Below, piece after piece: positions 1-13,645 of a stretch of DNA of 64,000 nt. The number at the start of each line of letters is the position of its first letter. Positions within the stretch are counted from its first letter, which is position 1. The stretch spans positions 38,716 through 102,715 of the forward strand of contig JBAKBP010007157.1 in NCBI GenBank assembly GCA_037953745.1. Direction: 5' to 3'. The notes under the pieces are model-generated. The model made no database searches and was not told the origin of the DNA. It worked only from the letters and a program-made list of their open reading frames with translations. The translations under genes were made by a program, and so were the position numbers. The DNA comes from Lithodes maja (taxonomy: Eukaryota > Arthropoda > Malacostraca > Decapoda > Lithodidae).

Positions 1-1276
1 GTGGAGACATAAAACGGGATTTAGAGCCTCTATAACTGGGCTATCTTAATACACGAGAGGTAGACATATAATAGAGCTAAAATCACCCTAAAAACTAAGA
101 TAATTAACATTGAATTGACAAAATAATATTTTCTCAAAAACAATTTTCTGAGATTGGACACTAAAGTGAATTGGTCTTGTATGGTGGAGACACAAAACGG
201 GATTTAGAGCCTCTATAACTGGGCTATCTTAATACACGAGAGGTAGACATATAATAGAGCTAAAATCACCCTAAAAACTAGGCTAATTAACATTGAATTG
301 ACAAAATAATATTTTCTCAAAAACTATTTTCTGAGATTGGACACTAAAGTGAATTGGTCTTGTATGGTGGAGACATAAAACGGGATTTAGAGCCAATATA
401 ACTGGGCTATCTACACGAGAGGTAGACATATAATAGAGCTAAAATCACCCTAAAAACTAGGCTAATTAACATTGAATTGACAAAATAATAATTTCTCAAA
501 AACTATTTTCTGAGATTGGACACTAAAGTGAATTGGTCTTGTATGGTGGAGACATAAAACGGGATTTAGAGCCAATATAACTGGGCTATCTACACGAGAG
601 GTAGACATATAATAGAGCTAAAATCACCCTAAAAACTAGGCTAATTAACATTGAATTGACAAAATAATAATTTCTCAAAAACTATTTTCTGAGATTGGAC
701 ACTAAAGTGAATTGGTCTTGTATAGTGGAGACATAAAACGGGATTTAGAGCCTCTATAACTGGGCTATCTTAATACACGAGAGGTAGACATATAATAGAG
801 CTAAAATCACCCTAAAAACTAGGCTAATTAACATTGAATTGACAAAATAATAATTTCTCAAAAACTATTTTCTGAGATTGGACACTAAAGTGAATTGGTC
901 TTGTATGGTGGAGACATAAAACGGGATTTAGAGCCTCTATAACTGGGCTATCTTAATACACGAGAGGTAGACATATAATAGAGCTAAAATCACCCTAAAA
1001 ACTAGGCTAATTAACATTGAATTGACAAAATAATAATTTCTCAAAAACTATTTTCTGAGATTGGACACTAAAGTGAATTGGTCTTGTATGGTGGAGACAC
1101 AAAACGGGATTTAGAGCCAATATAACTGGGCTATCTTAATACATGAGAGGTAGACATATAATAGAGATAAAATCACCCTAAAAACTAGGCTAATTAACAT
1201 TGAATTGACAAAATAATATTTTCTCAAAAACTATTTTCTGAGATTGGACACTAAAGTGAATTAATGGTCTTGTATA
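1..1276 (+). repeat. A block, 7 monomers (partial cycle at window edge)
   Basis: Monomers start at 1, 184, 367, 546, 725, 908 and 1,091. The third and fourth are the 179-bp form (TCTACACGAG). The last ends in GAATTAATGG, the ending that precedes B monomers. The GCCAATAT and GACACAAAACGGG variants appear in the same order as in the later A blocks. This is the tail of a higher-order unit cut by the window edge. Confidence 0.9.
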
Positions 1277-2771
1277 GGGGAGATAAGAAACGCGATTTAA
1301 AGCCGCTATAACAGGGTTATCTTAATACACGAGACGTAGACATATAATAGAGCTAAAATCACCCTAATAACTAGGCTAGTTAACATTGAATTGACAAAAT
1401 AATATTTTCTCTAAAAATATTTTCTGAGATTGGACACTAAAGTGAATTAATGGTCTTGTATGGTGGAGACATAAGAACGCGATTTAGAGCCGCTATAACT
1501 GGGTTATCTTAATACACGAGACGTAGACATATAATAGAGCTAAAATCACCCTAATAACTAGGCTAGTTAACATTGAATTGACAAAATAATATTTTCTCTA
1601 AAAATATTTTCTGAGATTGGACACTAAAGTGAATTAATGGTCTTGTATGGTGGAGACATAAAAACGCGATTTAGACCCTCTATAACTGGGTTATCTTAAT
1701 ACATGAGACGTAGACATATAATAGAGCTAAAATCACCCTAATAACTAGGCTAGTTAACATTGAATTGACCAAAATAAGATTCTCTCTAAAAATATTTTCT
1801 GAGATTGGACACTAAAGTGAATTAATGGTCTTGTATAGGGGAGATAAGAAACGCGATTTAGAGCCGCTATAACTGGGTTATCTTAATACACGAGACGTAG
1901 ACATATAATAGAGCTAAAATCACCCTAAAAACTAGGCAAATTAACATTGAATTGACAAAATAAGATTCTCTCTAAAAACTATTTTCTGAGATTGGACACT
2001 AAAGTGAATTAATGGTCTTGTATAGGGGAGATAAGAAACGCGATTTAGAGCCGCTATAACTGGGTTATCTTAATACATGAGACGTAGACATATAATAGAG
2101 CTAAAATCACCCTAATAACTAGGCTAGTTAACATTGAATTGACCAAAATAAGATTTTCTCAAAAACTATTTTCTGAGATTGGACACTAAAGTGAATTAAT
2201 GGTCTTGTATAGGGGAGATAAGAAACGCGATTTAGAGCCGCTATAACTGGGTTATCTTAATACATGAGACGTAGACATATAATAGAGCTAAAATCACCCT
2301 AATAACTAGGCTAGTTAACATTGAATTGACCAAAATAAGATTCTCTCTAAAAATATTTTCTGAGATTGGACACTAAAGTGAATTAATGGTCTTGTATAGG
2401 GGAGATAAGAAACGCGATTTAGAGCCGCTATAACTGGGTTATCTTAATACACGAGACGTAGACATATAATAGAGCTAAAATCACCCTAATAACTAGGCTA
2501 GTTAACATTGAATTGACCAAAATAAGATTCTCTCTAAAAATATTTTCTGAGATTGGACACTAAAGTGAATTAATGGTCTTGTATAGGGGAGATAAGAAAC
2601 GCGATTTAGAGCCGCTATAACTGGGCTATCTTAATACATGAGAGGTAGACATATAATAGAGCTAAAATCACCCTAATAACTAGGCTAGTTAACATTGAAT
2701 TGACAAAATAATATTTTCTCTAAAACTATTTTCTGAGATTGGACACTAAAGTGAATTAATGGTCTTGTGTA
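1277..2771 (+). repeat. B block, 8 monomers of ~187 bp
   Basis: Monomer starts are 1,277, 1,463, 1,650, 1,838, 2,025, 2,212, 2,399 and 2,586. Diagnostic words are GGGGAGATAAG, AACGCGAT, GCCGCTATAAC, GGGTTATC, GAGACGTAG, CCTAATAAC and GACCAAAATAAGATT. B differs from A at roughly 15 sites and has up to five CpGs per unit against one or two in A. The final monomer reverts to GGGCTATC/GAGAGGTAG and is a B-to-C transitional form. That transitional form recurs before most later C blocks. Confidence 0.9.
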
Positions 2772-4058
2772 GGGGAGACATAAAACGGGATTTAGAGCCT
2801 CTATAACTGGGCTATCTACATACACAAGAGGTAGACACATAATAGAGCTAAAATCACCCTAAAAACTAGGCTAATTAACATTGAATTGACAAAATAATAT
2901 TTTCTCAAAAACTATTTTCTGAGATTGGACACTAAAGTGAATTGGTCTTGTATGGTGGAGACATAAAAACGGGATATAGAGCCTCTATAACTGGGCTATC
3001 TACATACACGAGAGGTAGACACATAATAGAGCTAAAATCACCCTAAAAACTAGGCTAATTAACATTGAATTGACAAAATAATAATTTCTCAAAAACTATT
3101 TTCTGAGATTGGACACTAAAGTGAATTGGTCTTGTATGGTGGAGACATAAAAACGGGATTTAGAGCCTCTATAAGTGGGCTATCTTAATACATGAGAGGT
3201 AGACACATAATAGAGCTAAAATCACCCTAAAAACTAGGCTAATTAACATTGAATTGACAAAATAATATTTTCTCAAAAACTATTTTCTGAGATTGGACAC
3301 TAAAGTGAATTGGTCTTGTATGGTGGAGACATAAAAACGGGATTTAGAGCCTCTATAAGTGGGCTATCTACATACAAGAGAGGTAGACATATAATAGAGC
3401 TAAAATCACCCTAAAAACTAGTCTAATTAACATTGAATTGACAAAATAATATTTTCTCAAAAACTATTTTCTGAGATTGGACACTAAAGTGAATTGGTCT
3501 TGTATGGTGGAGACATAAAAACGGGATTTAGAGCCTCTATAACTGGGCTATCTACATACACGAGAGGTAGACATATAATACAGCTAAAATCACCCTAAAA
3601 ACTAGGCTAATTAACATTGAATTGACAAAATAATATTTTCTCAAAAACTATTTTCTGAGATTGGACACTAAAGTGAATTGGTCTTGTATGGTGGAGACAT
3701 AAAAACGGGATTTAGAGCCTCTATAAGTGGGCTATCTTAATACATGAGAGGTAGACATATAATAGAGCTAAAATCACCCTAAAAACTAGTCTAATTAACA
3801 TTGAATTGACAAAATAATATTTTCTCAAAAACTATTTTCTGAGATTGGACACTAAAGTGATTTGGTCTTGTATGGTGGAGACATAAAAACGGGATTTAGA
3901 GCCTCTATAACTGGGCTATCTACATACAAGAGAGGTAGACATATAATACAGCTAAAATCACCCTAAAAACTAGGCTAATTAACATTGAATTGACAAAATA
4001 ATATTTTCTCAAAAACTATTTTCTGAGATTGGACACTAAAGTGAATTGGTCTTGTATG
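2772..4058 (+). repeat. C block, 7 monomers of ~184 bp
   Basis: The block opens with the rare sequence GTCTTGTGTAGGGGAGAC, which marks the start of a C block nine times in the window. Starts are 2,772, 2,955, 3,139, 3,323, 3,507, 3,691 and 3,875. Units carry TCTACATAC, GACACATAATAG and AAAAACGGG. CTATAAGTGGG with ACTAGTCTAATT marks alternating members. Confidence 0.9.
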
Positions 4059-5711
4059 GTGGAGACATAAAACGGGATTTAGAGCCTCTATAACTGGGCT
4101 ATCTTAATACACGAGAGGTAGACATATAATAGAGCTAAAATCACCCTAAACACTAAGATAATTAACATTGAATTGACAAAATAATATTTTCTCAAAAACT
4201 ATTTTCTGAGATTGGACACTAAAGTGAATTGGTCTTGTATGGTGGAGACACAAAACGGGATGTAGAGCCTCTATAACTGGGCTATCTTAATACACGAGAG
4301 GTAGACATATAATAGAGCTAAAATCACCCTAAAAACTAAGATAATTAACATTGAATTGACAAAATAATATTTTCTCAAAAACAATTTTCTGAGATTGGAC
4401 ACTAAAGTGAATTGGTCTTGTATGGTGGAGACACAAAACGGGATGTAGAGCCTCTATAACTGGGCTATCTTAATACACGAGAGGTAGACATATAATAGAG
4501 CTAAAATCACCCTAAAAACTAAGATAATTAACATTGAATTGACAAAATAATATTTTCTCAAAAACTATTTTCTGAGATTGGACACTAAAGTGAATTGGCC
4601 TTGTATGGTGGAGACATAAAACGGGATTTAGAGCCAATATAACTGGGCTATCTTAATACACGAGAGGTAGACATATAATAGAGCTAAAATCACCCTAAAA
4701 ACTAGGCTAATTAACATTGAATTGACAAAATAATAATTTCTCAAAAACTATTTTCTGAGATTGGACACTAAAGTGAATTGGTCTTGTATGGTGGAGACAT
4801 AAAACGGGATTTAGAGCCAATATAACTGGGCTATCTTAATACACGAGAGGTAGACATATAATAGAGCTAAAATCACCCTAAAAACTAGGCTAATTAACAT
4901 TGAATTGACAAAATAATAATTTCTCAAAAACTATTTTCTGAGATTGGACACTAAAGTGAATTGGTCTTGTATGGTGGAGACATAAAACGGGATTTAGAGC
5001 GTCTATAACTGGGCTATCTTAATACACGAGAGGTAGACATATAATAGAGCTAAAATCACCCTAAAAACTAGGCTAATTAACATTGAATTGACAAAATAAT
5101 AATTTCTCAAAAACTATTTTCTGAGATTGGACACTAAAGTGAATTGGTCTTGTATGGTGGAGACACAAAACGGGATTTAGAGCCAATATAACTGGGCTAT
5201 CTTAATACATGAGAGGTAGACATATAATAGAGCTAAAATCACCCTAAAAACTAGGCTAATTAACATTGAATTGACAAAATAATAATTTCTCAAAAACTAT
5301 TTTCTGAGATTGGACACTAAAGTGAATTGGTCTTGTATGGTGGAGACACAAAACGGGATTTAGAGCCAATATAACTGGGCTATCTTAATACATGAGAGGT
5401 AGACATATAATAGAGCTAAAATCACCCTAAAAACTAGGCTAATTAACATTGAATTGACAAAATAATATTTTCTCAAAAACTATTTTCTGAGATTGGACAC
5501 TAAAGTGAATTAATGGTCTTGTATAGGGGAGATAAGAAACGCGATTTAGAGCCGCTATAACTGGGCTATCTTAATACACGAGAGGTAGACATATAATAGA
5601 GCTAAAATCACCCTAATAACTAGGCTAGTTAACATTGAATTGACAAAATAATATTTTCTCTAAAACTATTTTCTGAGATTGGACACTAAAGTGAATTAAT
5701 GGTCTTGTGTA
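4059..5711 (+). repeat. A block (8) plus one B monomer; closes a 16-mer HOR
   Basis: A monomers start at 4,059, 4,242, 4,425, 4,608, 4,791, 4,974, 5,157 and 5,340. A single B-transitional monomer occupies 5,526-5,711. Together with the C block at 2,772-4,058 this makes a 16-monomer cycle of 2,940 bp. Compared with the 24-mer that follows, eight B monomers are missing. The next C and A blocks repeat this cycle at a constant 2,940-bp offset, for example GGATGTAGAG at about 4,259 and 7,199. Confidence 0.88.
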
Positions 5712-8700
5712 GGGGAGACATAAAACGGGATTTAGAGCCTCTATAACTGGGCTATCTACATACATGAGAGGTAGACACATAATAGAGCTAAAATCACCCT
5801 AAAAACTAGGCTAATTAACATTGAATTGACAAAATAATATTTTCTCAAAAACTATTTTCTGAGATTGGACACTAAAGTGAATTGGTCTTGTATGGTGGAG
5901 ACATACAAACGGGATTTAGAGCCTCTATAACTGGGCTATCTACATACACGAGAGGTAGACACATAATAGAGCTAAAATCACCCTAAAAACTAGGCTAATT
6001 AACATTGAATTGACAAAATAATATTTTCTCAAAAACTATTTTCTGAGATTGGACACTAAAGTGAATTGGTCTGGTATGGTGGAGACATAAAAACGGGATT
6101 TAGAGCCTCTATAAGTGGGCTATCTTAATACATGAGAGGTAGACATATAATAGAGCTAAAATCACCCTAAAAACTAGTCTAATTAACATTGAATTGACAA
6201 AATAATATTTTCTCAAAAACTATTTTCTGAGATTGGACACTAAAGTGAATTGGTCTTGTATGGTGGAGACATAAAAACGGGATATAGAGCCTCTATAACT
6301 GGGCTATCTACATACACGAGAGGTAGACACATAATAGAGCTAAAATCACCCTAAAAACTAGGCTAATTAACATTGAATTGACAAAATAATAATTTCTCAA
6401 AAACTATTTTCTGAGATTGGACACTAAAGTGAATTGGTCTTGTATGGTGGAGACATAAAAACGGGATTTAGAGCCTCTATAAGTGGGCTATCTTAATACA
6501 TGAGAGGTAGACATATAATAGAGCTAAAATCACCCTAAAAACTAGTCTAATTAACATTGAATTGACAAAATAATATTTTCTCAAAAACTATTTTCTGAGA
6601 TTGGACACTAAAGTGATTTGGTCTTGTATGGTGGAGACATAAAAACGGGATTTAGAGCCTCTATAACTGGGCTATCTACATACAAGAGAGGTAGACACAT
6701 TATAGAGCTAAAATCACCCTAAAAACTAGGCTAATTAACATTGAATTGACAAAATAATATTTTCTCAAAAACTATTTTCTGAGATTGGACACTAAAGTGA
6801 TTTGGTCTTGTATGGTGGAGACATAAAAACGGGATTTAGAGCCTCTATAACTGGGCTATCTTAATACAAGAGAGGTAGACACATTATAGAGCTAAAATCA
6901 CCCTAAAAACTAGGCTAATTAACATTGAATTGACAAAATAATATTTTCTCAAAAACTATTTTCTGAGATTGGACACTAAAGTGAATTGGTCTTGTATGGT
7001 GGAGACATAAAACGGGATTTAGAGCCTCTATAACTGGGCTATCTTAATACACGAGAGGTAGACATATAATAGAGCTAAAATCACCCTAAAAACTAAGATA
7101 ATTAACATTGAATTGACAAAATAATATTTTCTCAAAAACAATTTTCTGAGATTGGACACTAAAGTGAATTGGTCTTGTATGGTGGAGACACAAAACGGGA
7201 TGTAGAGCCTCTATAACTGGGCTATCTTAATACACGAGAGGTAGACATATAATAGAGCTAAAATCACCCTAAAAACTAAGATAATTAACATTGAATTGAC
7301 AAAATAATATTTTCTCAAAAACTATTTTCTGAGATTGGACACTAAAGTGAATTGGTCTTGTATGGTGGAGACATAAAACGGGATTTAGAGCCAATATAAC
7401 TGGGCTATCTTAATACACGAGAGGTAGACATATAATAGAGCTAAAATCACCCTAAAAACTAGGCTAATTAACATTGAATTGACAAAATAATAATTTCTCA
7501 AAAACTATTTTCTGAGATTGGACACTAAAGTGAATTGGTCTTGTATGGTGGAGACATAAAACGGGATTTAGAGCCAATATAACTGGGCTATCTTAATACA
7601 CGAGAGGTAGACATATAATAGAGCTAAAATCACCCTAAAAACTAGGCTAATTAACATTGAATTGACAAAATAATAATTTCTCAAAAACTATTTTCTGAGA
7701 TTGGACACTAAAGTGAATTGGTCTTGTATGGTGGAGACATAAAACGGGATTTAGAGCCAATATAACTGGGCTATCTTAATACACGAGAGGTAGACATATA
7801 ATAGAGCTAAAATCACCCTAAAAACTAGGCTAATTAACATTGAATTGACAAAATAATAATTTCTCAAAAACTATTTTCTGAGATTGGACACTAAAGTGAA
7901 TTGGTCTTGTATGGTGGAGACATAAAACGGGATTTAGAGCCTCTATAACTGGGCTATCTTAATACACGAGAGGTAGACATATAATAGAGCTAAAATCACC
8001 CTAAAAACTAGGCTAATTAACATTGAATTGACAAAATAATAATTTCTCAAAAACTATTTTCTGAGATTGGACACTAAAGTGAATTGGTCTTGTATGGTGG
8101 AGACACAAAACGGGATTTAGAGCCAATATAACTGGGCTATCTTAATACATGAGAGGTAGACATATAATAGAGCTAAAATCACCCTAAAAACTAGGCTAAT
8201 TAACATTGAATTGACAAAATAATAATTTCTCAAAAACTATTTTCTGAGATTGGACACTAAAGTGAATTGGTCTTGTATGGTGGAGACACAAAACGGGATT
8301 TAGAGCCAATATAACTGGGCTATCTTAATACATGAGAGGTAGACATATAATAGAGCTAAAATCACCCTAAAAACTAGGCTAATTAACATTGAATTGACAA
8401 AATAATATTTTCTCAAAAACTATTTTCTGAGATTGGACACTAAAGTGAATTAATGGTCTTGTATAGGGGAGATAAGAAACGCGATTTAAAGCCGCTATAA
8501 CAGGGTTATCTTAATACACGAGACGTAGACATATAATAGAGCTAAAATCACCCTAATAACTAGGCTAGTTAACATTGAATTGACAAAATAATATTTTCTC
8601 TAAAAATATTTTCTGAGATTGGACACTAAAGTGAATTAATGGTCTTGTATGGTGGAGACATAAAAACGCGATTTAGAGCCGCTATAACTGGGTTATCTTA

Positions 8701-10145
8701 ATACATGAGACGTAGACATATAATAGAGCTAAAATCACCCTAATAACTAGGCTAGTTAACATTGAATTGACCAAAATAAGATTCTCTCTAAAAATATTTT
8801 CTGAGATTGGACACTAAAGTGAATTAATGGTCTTGTATAGGGGAGATAAGAAACGCGATTTAGAGCCTCTATAACTTGGTTATCTTAATACACGAGACGT
8901 AGACATATAATAGAGCTAAAATCACCCTAAAAACTAGGCAAATTAACATTGAATTGACAAAATAAGATTCTCTCTAAAAACTATTTTCTGAGATTGGACA
9001 CTAAAGTGAATTAATGGTCTTGTATAGGGGAGATAAGAAACGCGATTTAGAGCCGCTATAACTGGGTTATCTTAATACACGAGACGTAGACATATAATAG
9101 AGCTAAAATCACCCTAATAACTAGGCTAGTTAACATTGAATTGACCAAAATAAGATTTTCTCAAAAACTATTTTCTGAGATTGGACACTAAAGTGAATTA
9201 ATGGTCTTGTATAGGGGAGATAAGAAACGCGATTTAGAGCCTCTATAACTGGGCTATCTTAATACATGAGACGTAGACATATAATAGAGCTAAAATCACC
9301 CTAATAACTAGGCTAGTTAACATTGAATTGACCAAAATAAGATTTTCTCAAAAACTATTTTCTGAGATTGGACACTAAAGTGAATTAATGGTCTTGTATA
9401 GGGGAGATAAGAAACGCGATTTAGAGCCGCTATAACTGGGTTATCTTAATACATGAGACGTAGACATATAATAGAGCTAAAATCACCCTAATAACTAGGC
9501 TAGTTAACATTGAATTGACCAAAATAAGATTCTCTCTAAAAATATTTTCTGAGATTGGACACTAAAGTGAATTAATGGTCTTGTATAGGGGAGATAAGAA
9601 ACGCGATTTAGAGCCGCTATAACTGGGTTATCTTAATACACGAGACGTAGACACATAATAGAGCTAAAATCACCCTAATAACTAGGCTAGTTAACATTGA
9701 ATTGACAAAATAATATTTTCTCTAAAAATATTTTCTGAGATTGGACACTAAAGTGAATTAATGGTCTTGTATAGGGGAGATAAGAAACGCGATTTAGAGC
9801 CGCTATAACTGGGCTATCTTAATACACGAGAGGTAGACATATAATAGAGCTAAAATCACCCTAATAACTAGGCTAGTTAACATTGAATTGACAAAATAAT
9901 ATTTTCTCTAAAAATATTTTCTGAGATTGGACACTAAAGTGAATTAATGGTCTTGTATAGGGGAGATAAGAAACGCGATTTAGAGCCGCTATAACTGGGC
10001 TATCTTAATACACGAGAGGTAGACATATAATAGAGCTAAAATCACCCTAATAACTAGGCTAGTTAACATTGAATTGACAAAATAATATTTTCTCTAAAAC
10101 TATTTTCTGAGATTGGACACTAAAGTGAATTAATGGTCTTGTGTA
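5712..10145 (+). repeat. Complete 24-monomer higher-order repeat (4,434 bp)
   Basis: This is the fullest C-A-B cycle. The C block at 5,712-6,998 has 7 monomers, the A block at 6,999-8,465 has 8, and the B block at 8,466-10,145 has 9. Individual positions have private marks that reappear in the following cycles at the same rank. Second C unit: ACATACAAACGGG, at 5,901 and 10,335. Fourth C unit: GGGATATAGAG. Sixth and seventh C units: ACAAGAGAGG with ACATTATAG. First A unit: AACAATTTTC. Second A unit: GGATGTAGAG. First B unit: GATTTAAAGCC with AACAGGG. Conservation of rank, not only of sequence, defines it as a true HOR. Confidence 0.92.
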
Positions 10146-13100
10146 GGGGAGACATAAAACGGGATTTAGAGCCTCTATAACTGGGCTATCTACATACATG
10201 AGAGGTAGACACATAATAGAGCTAAAATCACCCTAAAAACTAGGCTAATTAACATTGAATTGACAAAATAATATTTTCTCAAAAACTATTTTCTGAGATT
10301 GGACACTAAAGTGAATTGGTCTTGTATGGTGGAGACATACAAACGGGATTTAGAGCCTCTATAACTGGGCTATCTACATACACGAGAGGTAGACACATAA
10401 TAGAGCTAAAATCACCCTAAAAACTAGGCTAATTAACATTGAATTGACAAAATAATATTTTCTCAAAAACTATTTTCTGAGATTGGACACTAAAGTGAAT
10501 TGGTCTTGTATGGTGGAGACATAAAAACGGGATTTAGAGCCTCTATAAGTGGGCTATCTTAATACATGAGAGGTAGACATATAATAGAGCTAAAATCACC
10601 CTAAAAACTAGTCTAATTAACATTGAATTGACAAAATAATATTTTCTCAAAAACTATTTTCTGAGATTGGACACTAAAGTGAATTGGTCTTGTATGGTGG
10701 AGACATAAAAACGGGATATAGAGCCTCTATAACTGGGCTATCTACATACACGAGAGGTAGACACATAATAGAGCTAAAATCACCCTAAAAACTAGGCTAA
10801 TTAACATTGAATTGACAAAATAATAATTTCTCAAAAACTATTTTCTGAGATTGGACACTAAAGTGAATTGGTCTTGTATGGTGGAGACATAAAAACGGGA
10901 TTTAGAGCCTCTATAAGTGGGCTATCTTAATACATGAGAGGTAGACATATAATAGAGCTAAAATCACCCTAAAAACTAGTCTAATTAACATTGAATTGAC
11001 AAAATAATATTTTCTCAAAAACTATTTTCTGAGATTGGACACTAAAGTGATTTGGTCTTGTATGGTGGAGACATAAAAACGGGATTTAGAGCCTCTATAA
11101 CTGGGCTATCTACATACAAGAGAGGTAGACACATTATAGAGCTAAAATCACCCTAAAAACTAGGCTAATTAACATTGAATTGACAAAATAATATTTTCTC
11201 AAAAACTATTTTCTGAGATTGGACACTAAAGTGATTTGGTCTTGTATGGTGGAGACATAAAAACGGGATTTAGAGCCTCTATAACTGGGCTATCTTAATA
11301 CAAGAGAGGTAGACACATTATAGAGCTAAAATCACCCTAAAAACTAGGCTAATTAACATTGAATTGACAAAATAATATTTTCTCAAAAACTATTTTCTGA
11401 GATTGGACACTAAAGTGAATTGGTCTTGTATGGTGGAGACATAAAACGGGATTTAGAGCCTCTATAACTGGGCTATCTTAATACACGAGAGGTAGACATA
11501 TAATAGAGCTAAAATCACCCTAAAAACTAAGATAATTAACATTGAATTGACAAAATAATATTTTCTCAAAAACAATTTTCTGAGATTGGACACTAAAGTG
11601 AATTGGTCTTGTATGGTGGAGACACAAAACGGGATGTAGAGCCTCTATAACTGGGCTATCTTAATACACGAGAGGTAGACATATAATAGAGCTAAAATCA
11701 CCCTAAAAACTAAGATAATTAACATTGAATTGACAAAATAATATTTTCTCAAAAACTATTTTCTGAGATTGGACACTAAAGTGAATTGGTCTTGTATGGT
11801 GGAGACATAAAACGGGATTTAGAGCCAATATAACTGGGCTATCTTAATACACGAGAGGTAGACATATAATAGAGCTAAAATCACCCTAAAAACTAGGCTA
11901 ATTAACATTGAATTGACAAAATAATAATTTCTCAAAAACTATTTTCTGAGATTGGACACTAAAGTGAATTGGTCTTGTATGGTGGAGACATAAAACGGGA
12001 TTTAGAGCCAATATAACTGGGCTATCTTAATACACGAGAGGTAGACATATAATAGAGCTAAAATCACCCTAAAAACTAGGCTAATTAACATTGAATTGAC
12101 AAAATAATAATTTCTCAAAAACTATTTTCTGAGATTGGACACTAAAGTGAATTGGTCTTGTATGGTGGAGACATAAAACGGGATTTAGAGCCAATATAAC
12201 TGGGCTATCTTAATACACGAGAGGTAGACATATAATAGAGCTAAAATCACCCTAAAAACTAGGCTAATTAACATTGAATTGACAAAATAATAATTTCTCA
12301 AAAACTATTTTCTGAGATTGGACACTAAAGTGAATTGGTCTTGTATGGTGGAGACATAAAACGGGATTTAGAGCCTCTATAACTGGGCTATCTTAATACA
12401 CGAGAGGTAGACATATAATAGAGCTAAAATCACCCTAAAAACTAGGCTAATTAACATTGAATTGACAAAATAATAATTTCTCAAAAACTATTTTCTGAGA
12501 TTGGACACTAAAGTGAATTGGTCTTGTATGGTGGAGACACAAAACGGGATTTAGAGCCAATATAACTGGGCTATCTTAATACATGAGAGGTAGACATATA
12601 ATAGAGCTAAAATCACCCTAAAAACTAGGCTAATTAACATTGAATTGACAAAATAATAATTTCTCAAAAACTATTTTCTGAGATTGGACACTAAAGTGAA
12701 TTGGTCTTGTATGGTGGAGACACAAAACGGGATTTAGAGCCAATATAACTGGGCTATCTTAATACATGAGAGGTAGACATATAATAGAGCTAAAATCACC
12801 CTAAAAACTAGGCTAATTAACATTGAATTGACAAAATAATATTTTCTCAAAAACTATTTTCTGAGATTGGACACTAAAGTGAATTAATGGTCTTGTATAG
12901 GGGAGATAAGAAACGCGATTTAAAGCCGCTATAACAGGGTTATCTTAATACACGAGACGTAGACATATAATAGAGCTAAAATCACCCTAATAACTAGGCT
13001 AGTTAACATTGAATTGACCAAAATAAGATTTTCTCAAAAACTATTTTCTGAGATTGGACACTAAAGTGAATTAATGGTCTTGTATAGGGGAGATAAGAAA

Positions 13101-13645
13101 CGCGATTTAGAGCCGCTATAACTGGGTTATCTTAATACATGAGACGTAGACATATAATAGAGCTAAAATCACCCTAATAACTAGGCTAGTTAACATTGAA
13201 TTGACCAAAATAAGATTCTCTCTAAAAATATTTTCTGAGATTGGACACTAAAGTGAATTAATGGTCTTGTATAGGGGAGATAAGAAACGCGATTTAGAGC
13301 CGCTATAACTGGGTTATCTTAATACACGAGACGTAGACACATAATAGAGCTAAAATCACCCTAATAACTAGGCTAGTTAACATTGAATTGACAAAATTAT
13401 ATTTTCTCTAAAAATATTTTCTGAGATTGGACACTAAAGTGAATTAATGGTCTTGTATAGGGGAGATAAGAAACGCGATTTAGAGCCGCTATAACTGGGC
13501 TATCTTAATACACGAGAGGTAGACATATAATAGAGCTAAAATCACCCTAATAACTAGGCTAGTTAACATTGAATTGACAAAATAATATTTTCTCTAAAAC
13601 TATTTTCTGAGATTGGACACTAAAGTGAATTAATGGTCTTGTGTA
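10146..13645 (+). repeat. 19-monomer HOR copy (3,500 bp)
   Basis: The C block (7, from 10,146), the A block (8, from 11,433) and the start of the B block (12,900) match the preceding 24-mer at an offset of 4,434 bp. The B block has only 4 monomers. The first B unit, which carries the AACAGGG mark, switches in its 3' half to GACCAAAATAAGATTTTCTC, a form seen in later B units. This is consistent with loss of five B monomers by unequal exchange. Confidence 0.88.
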
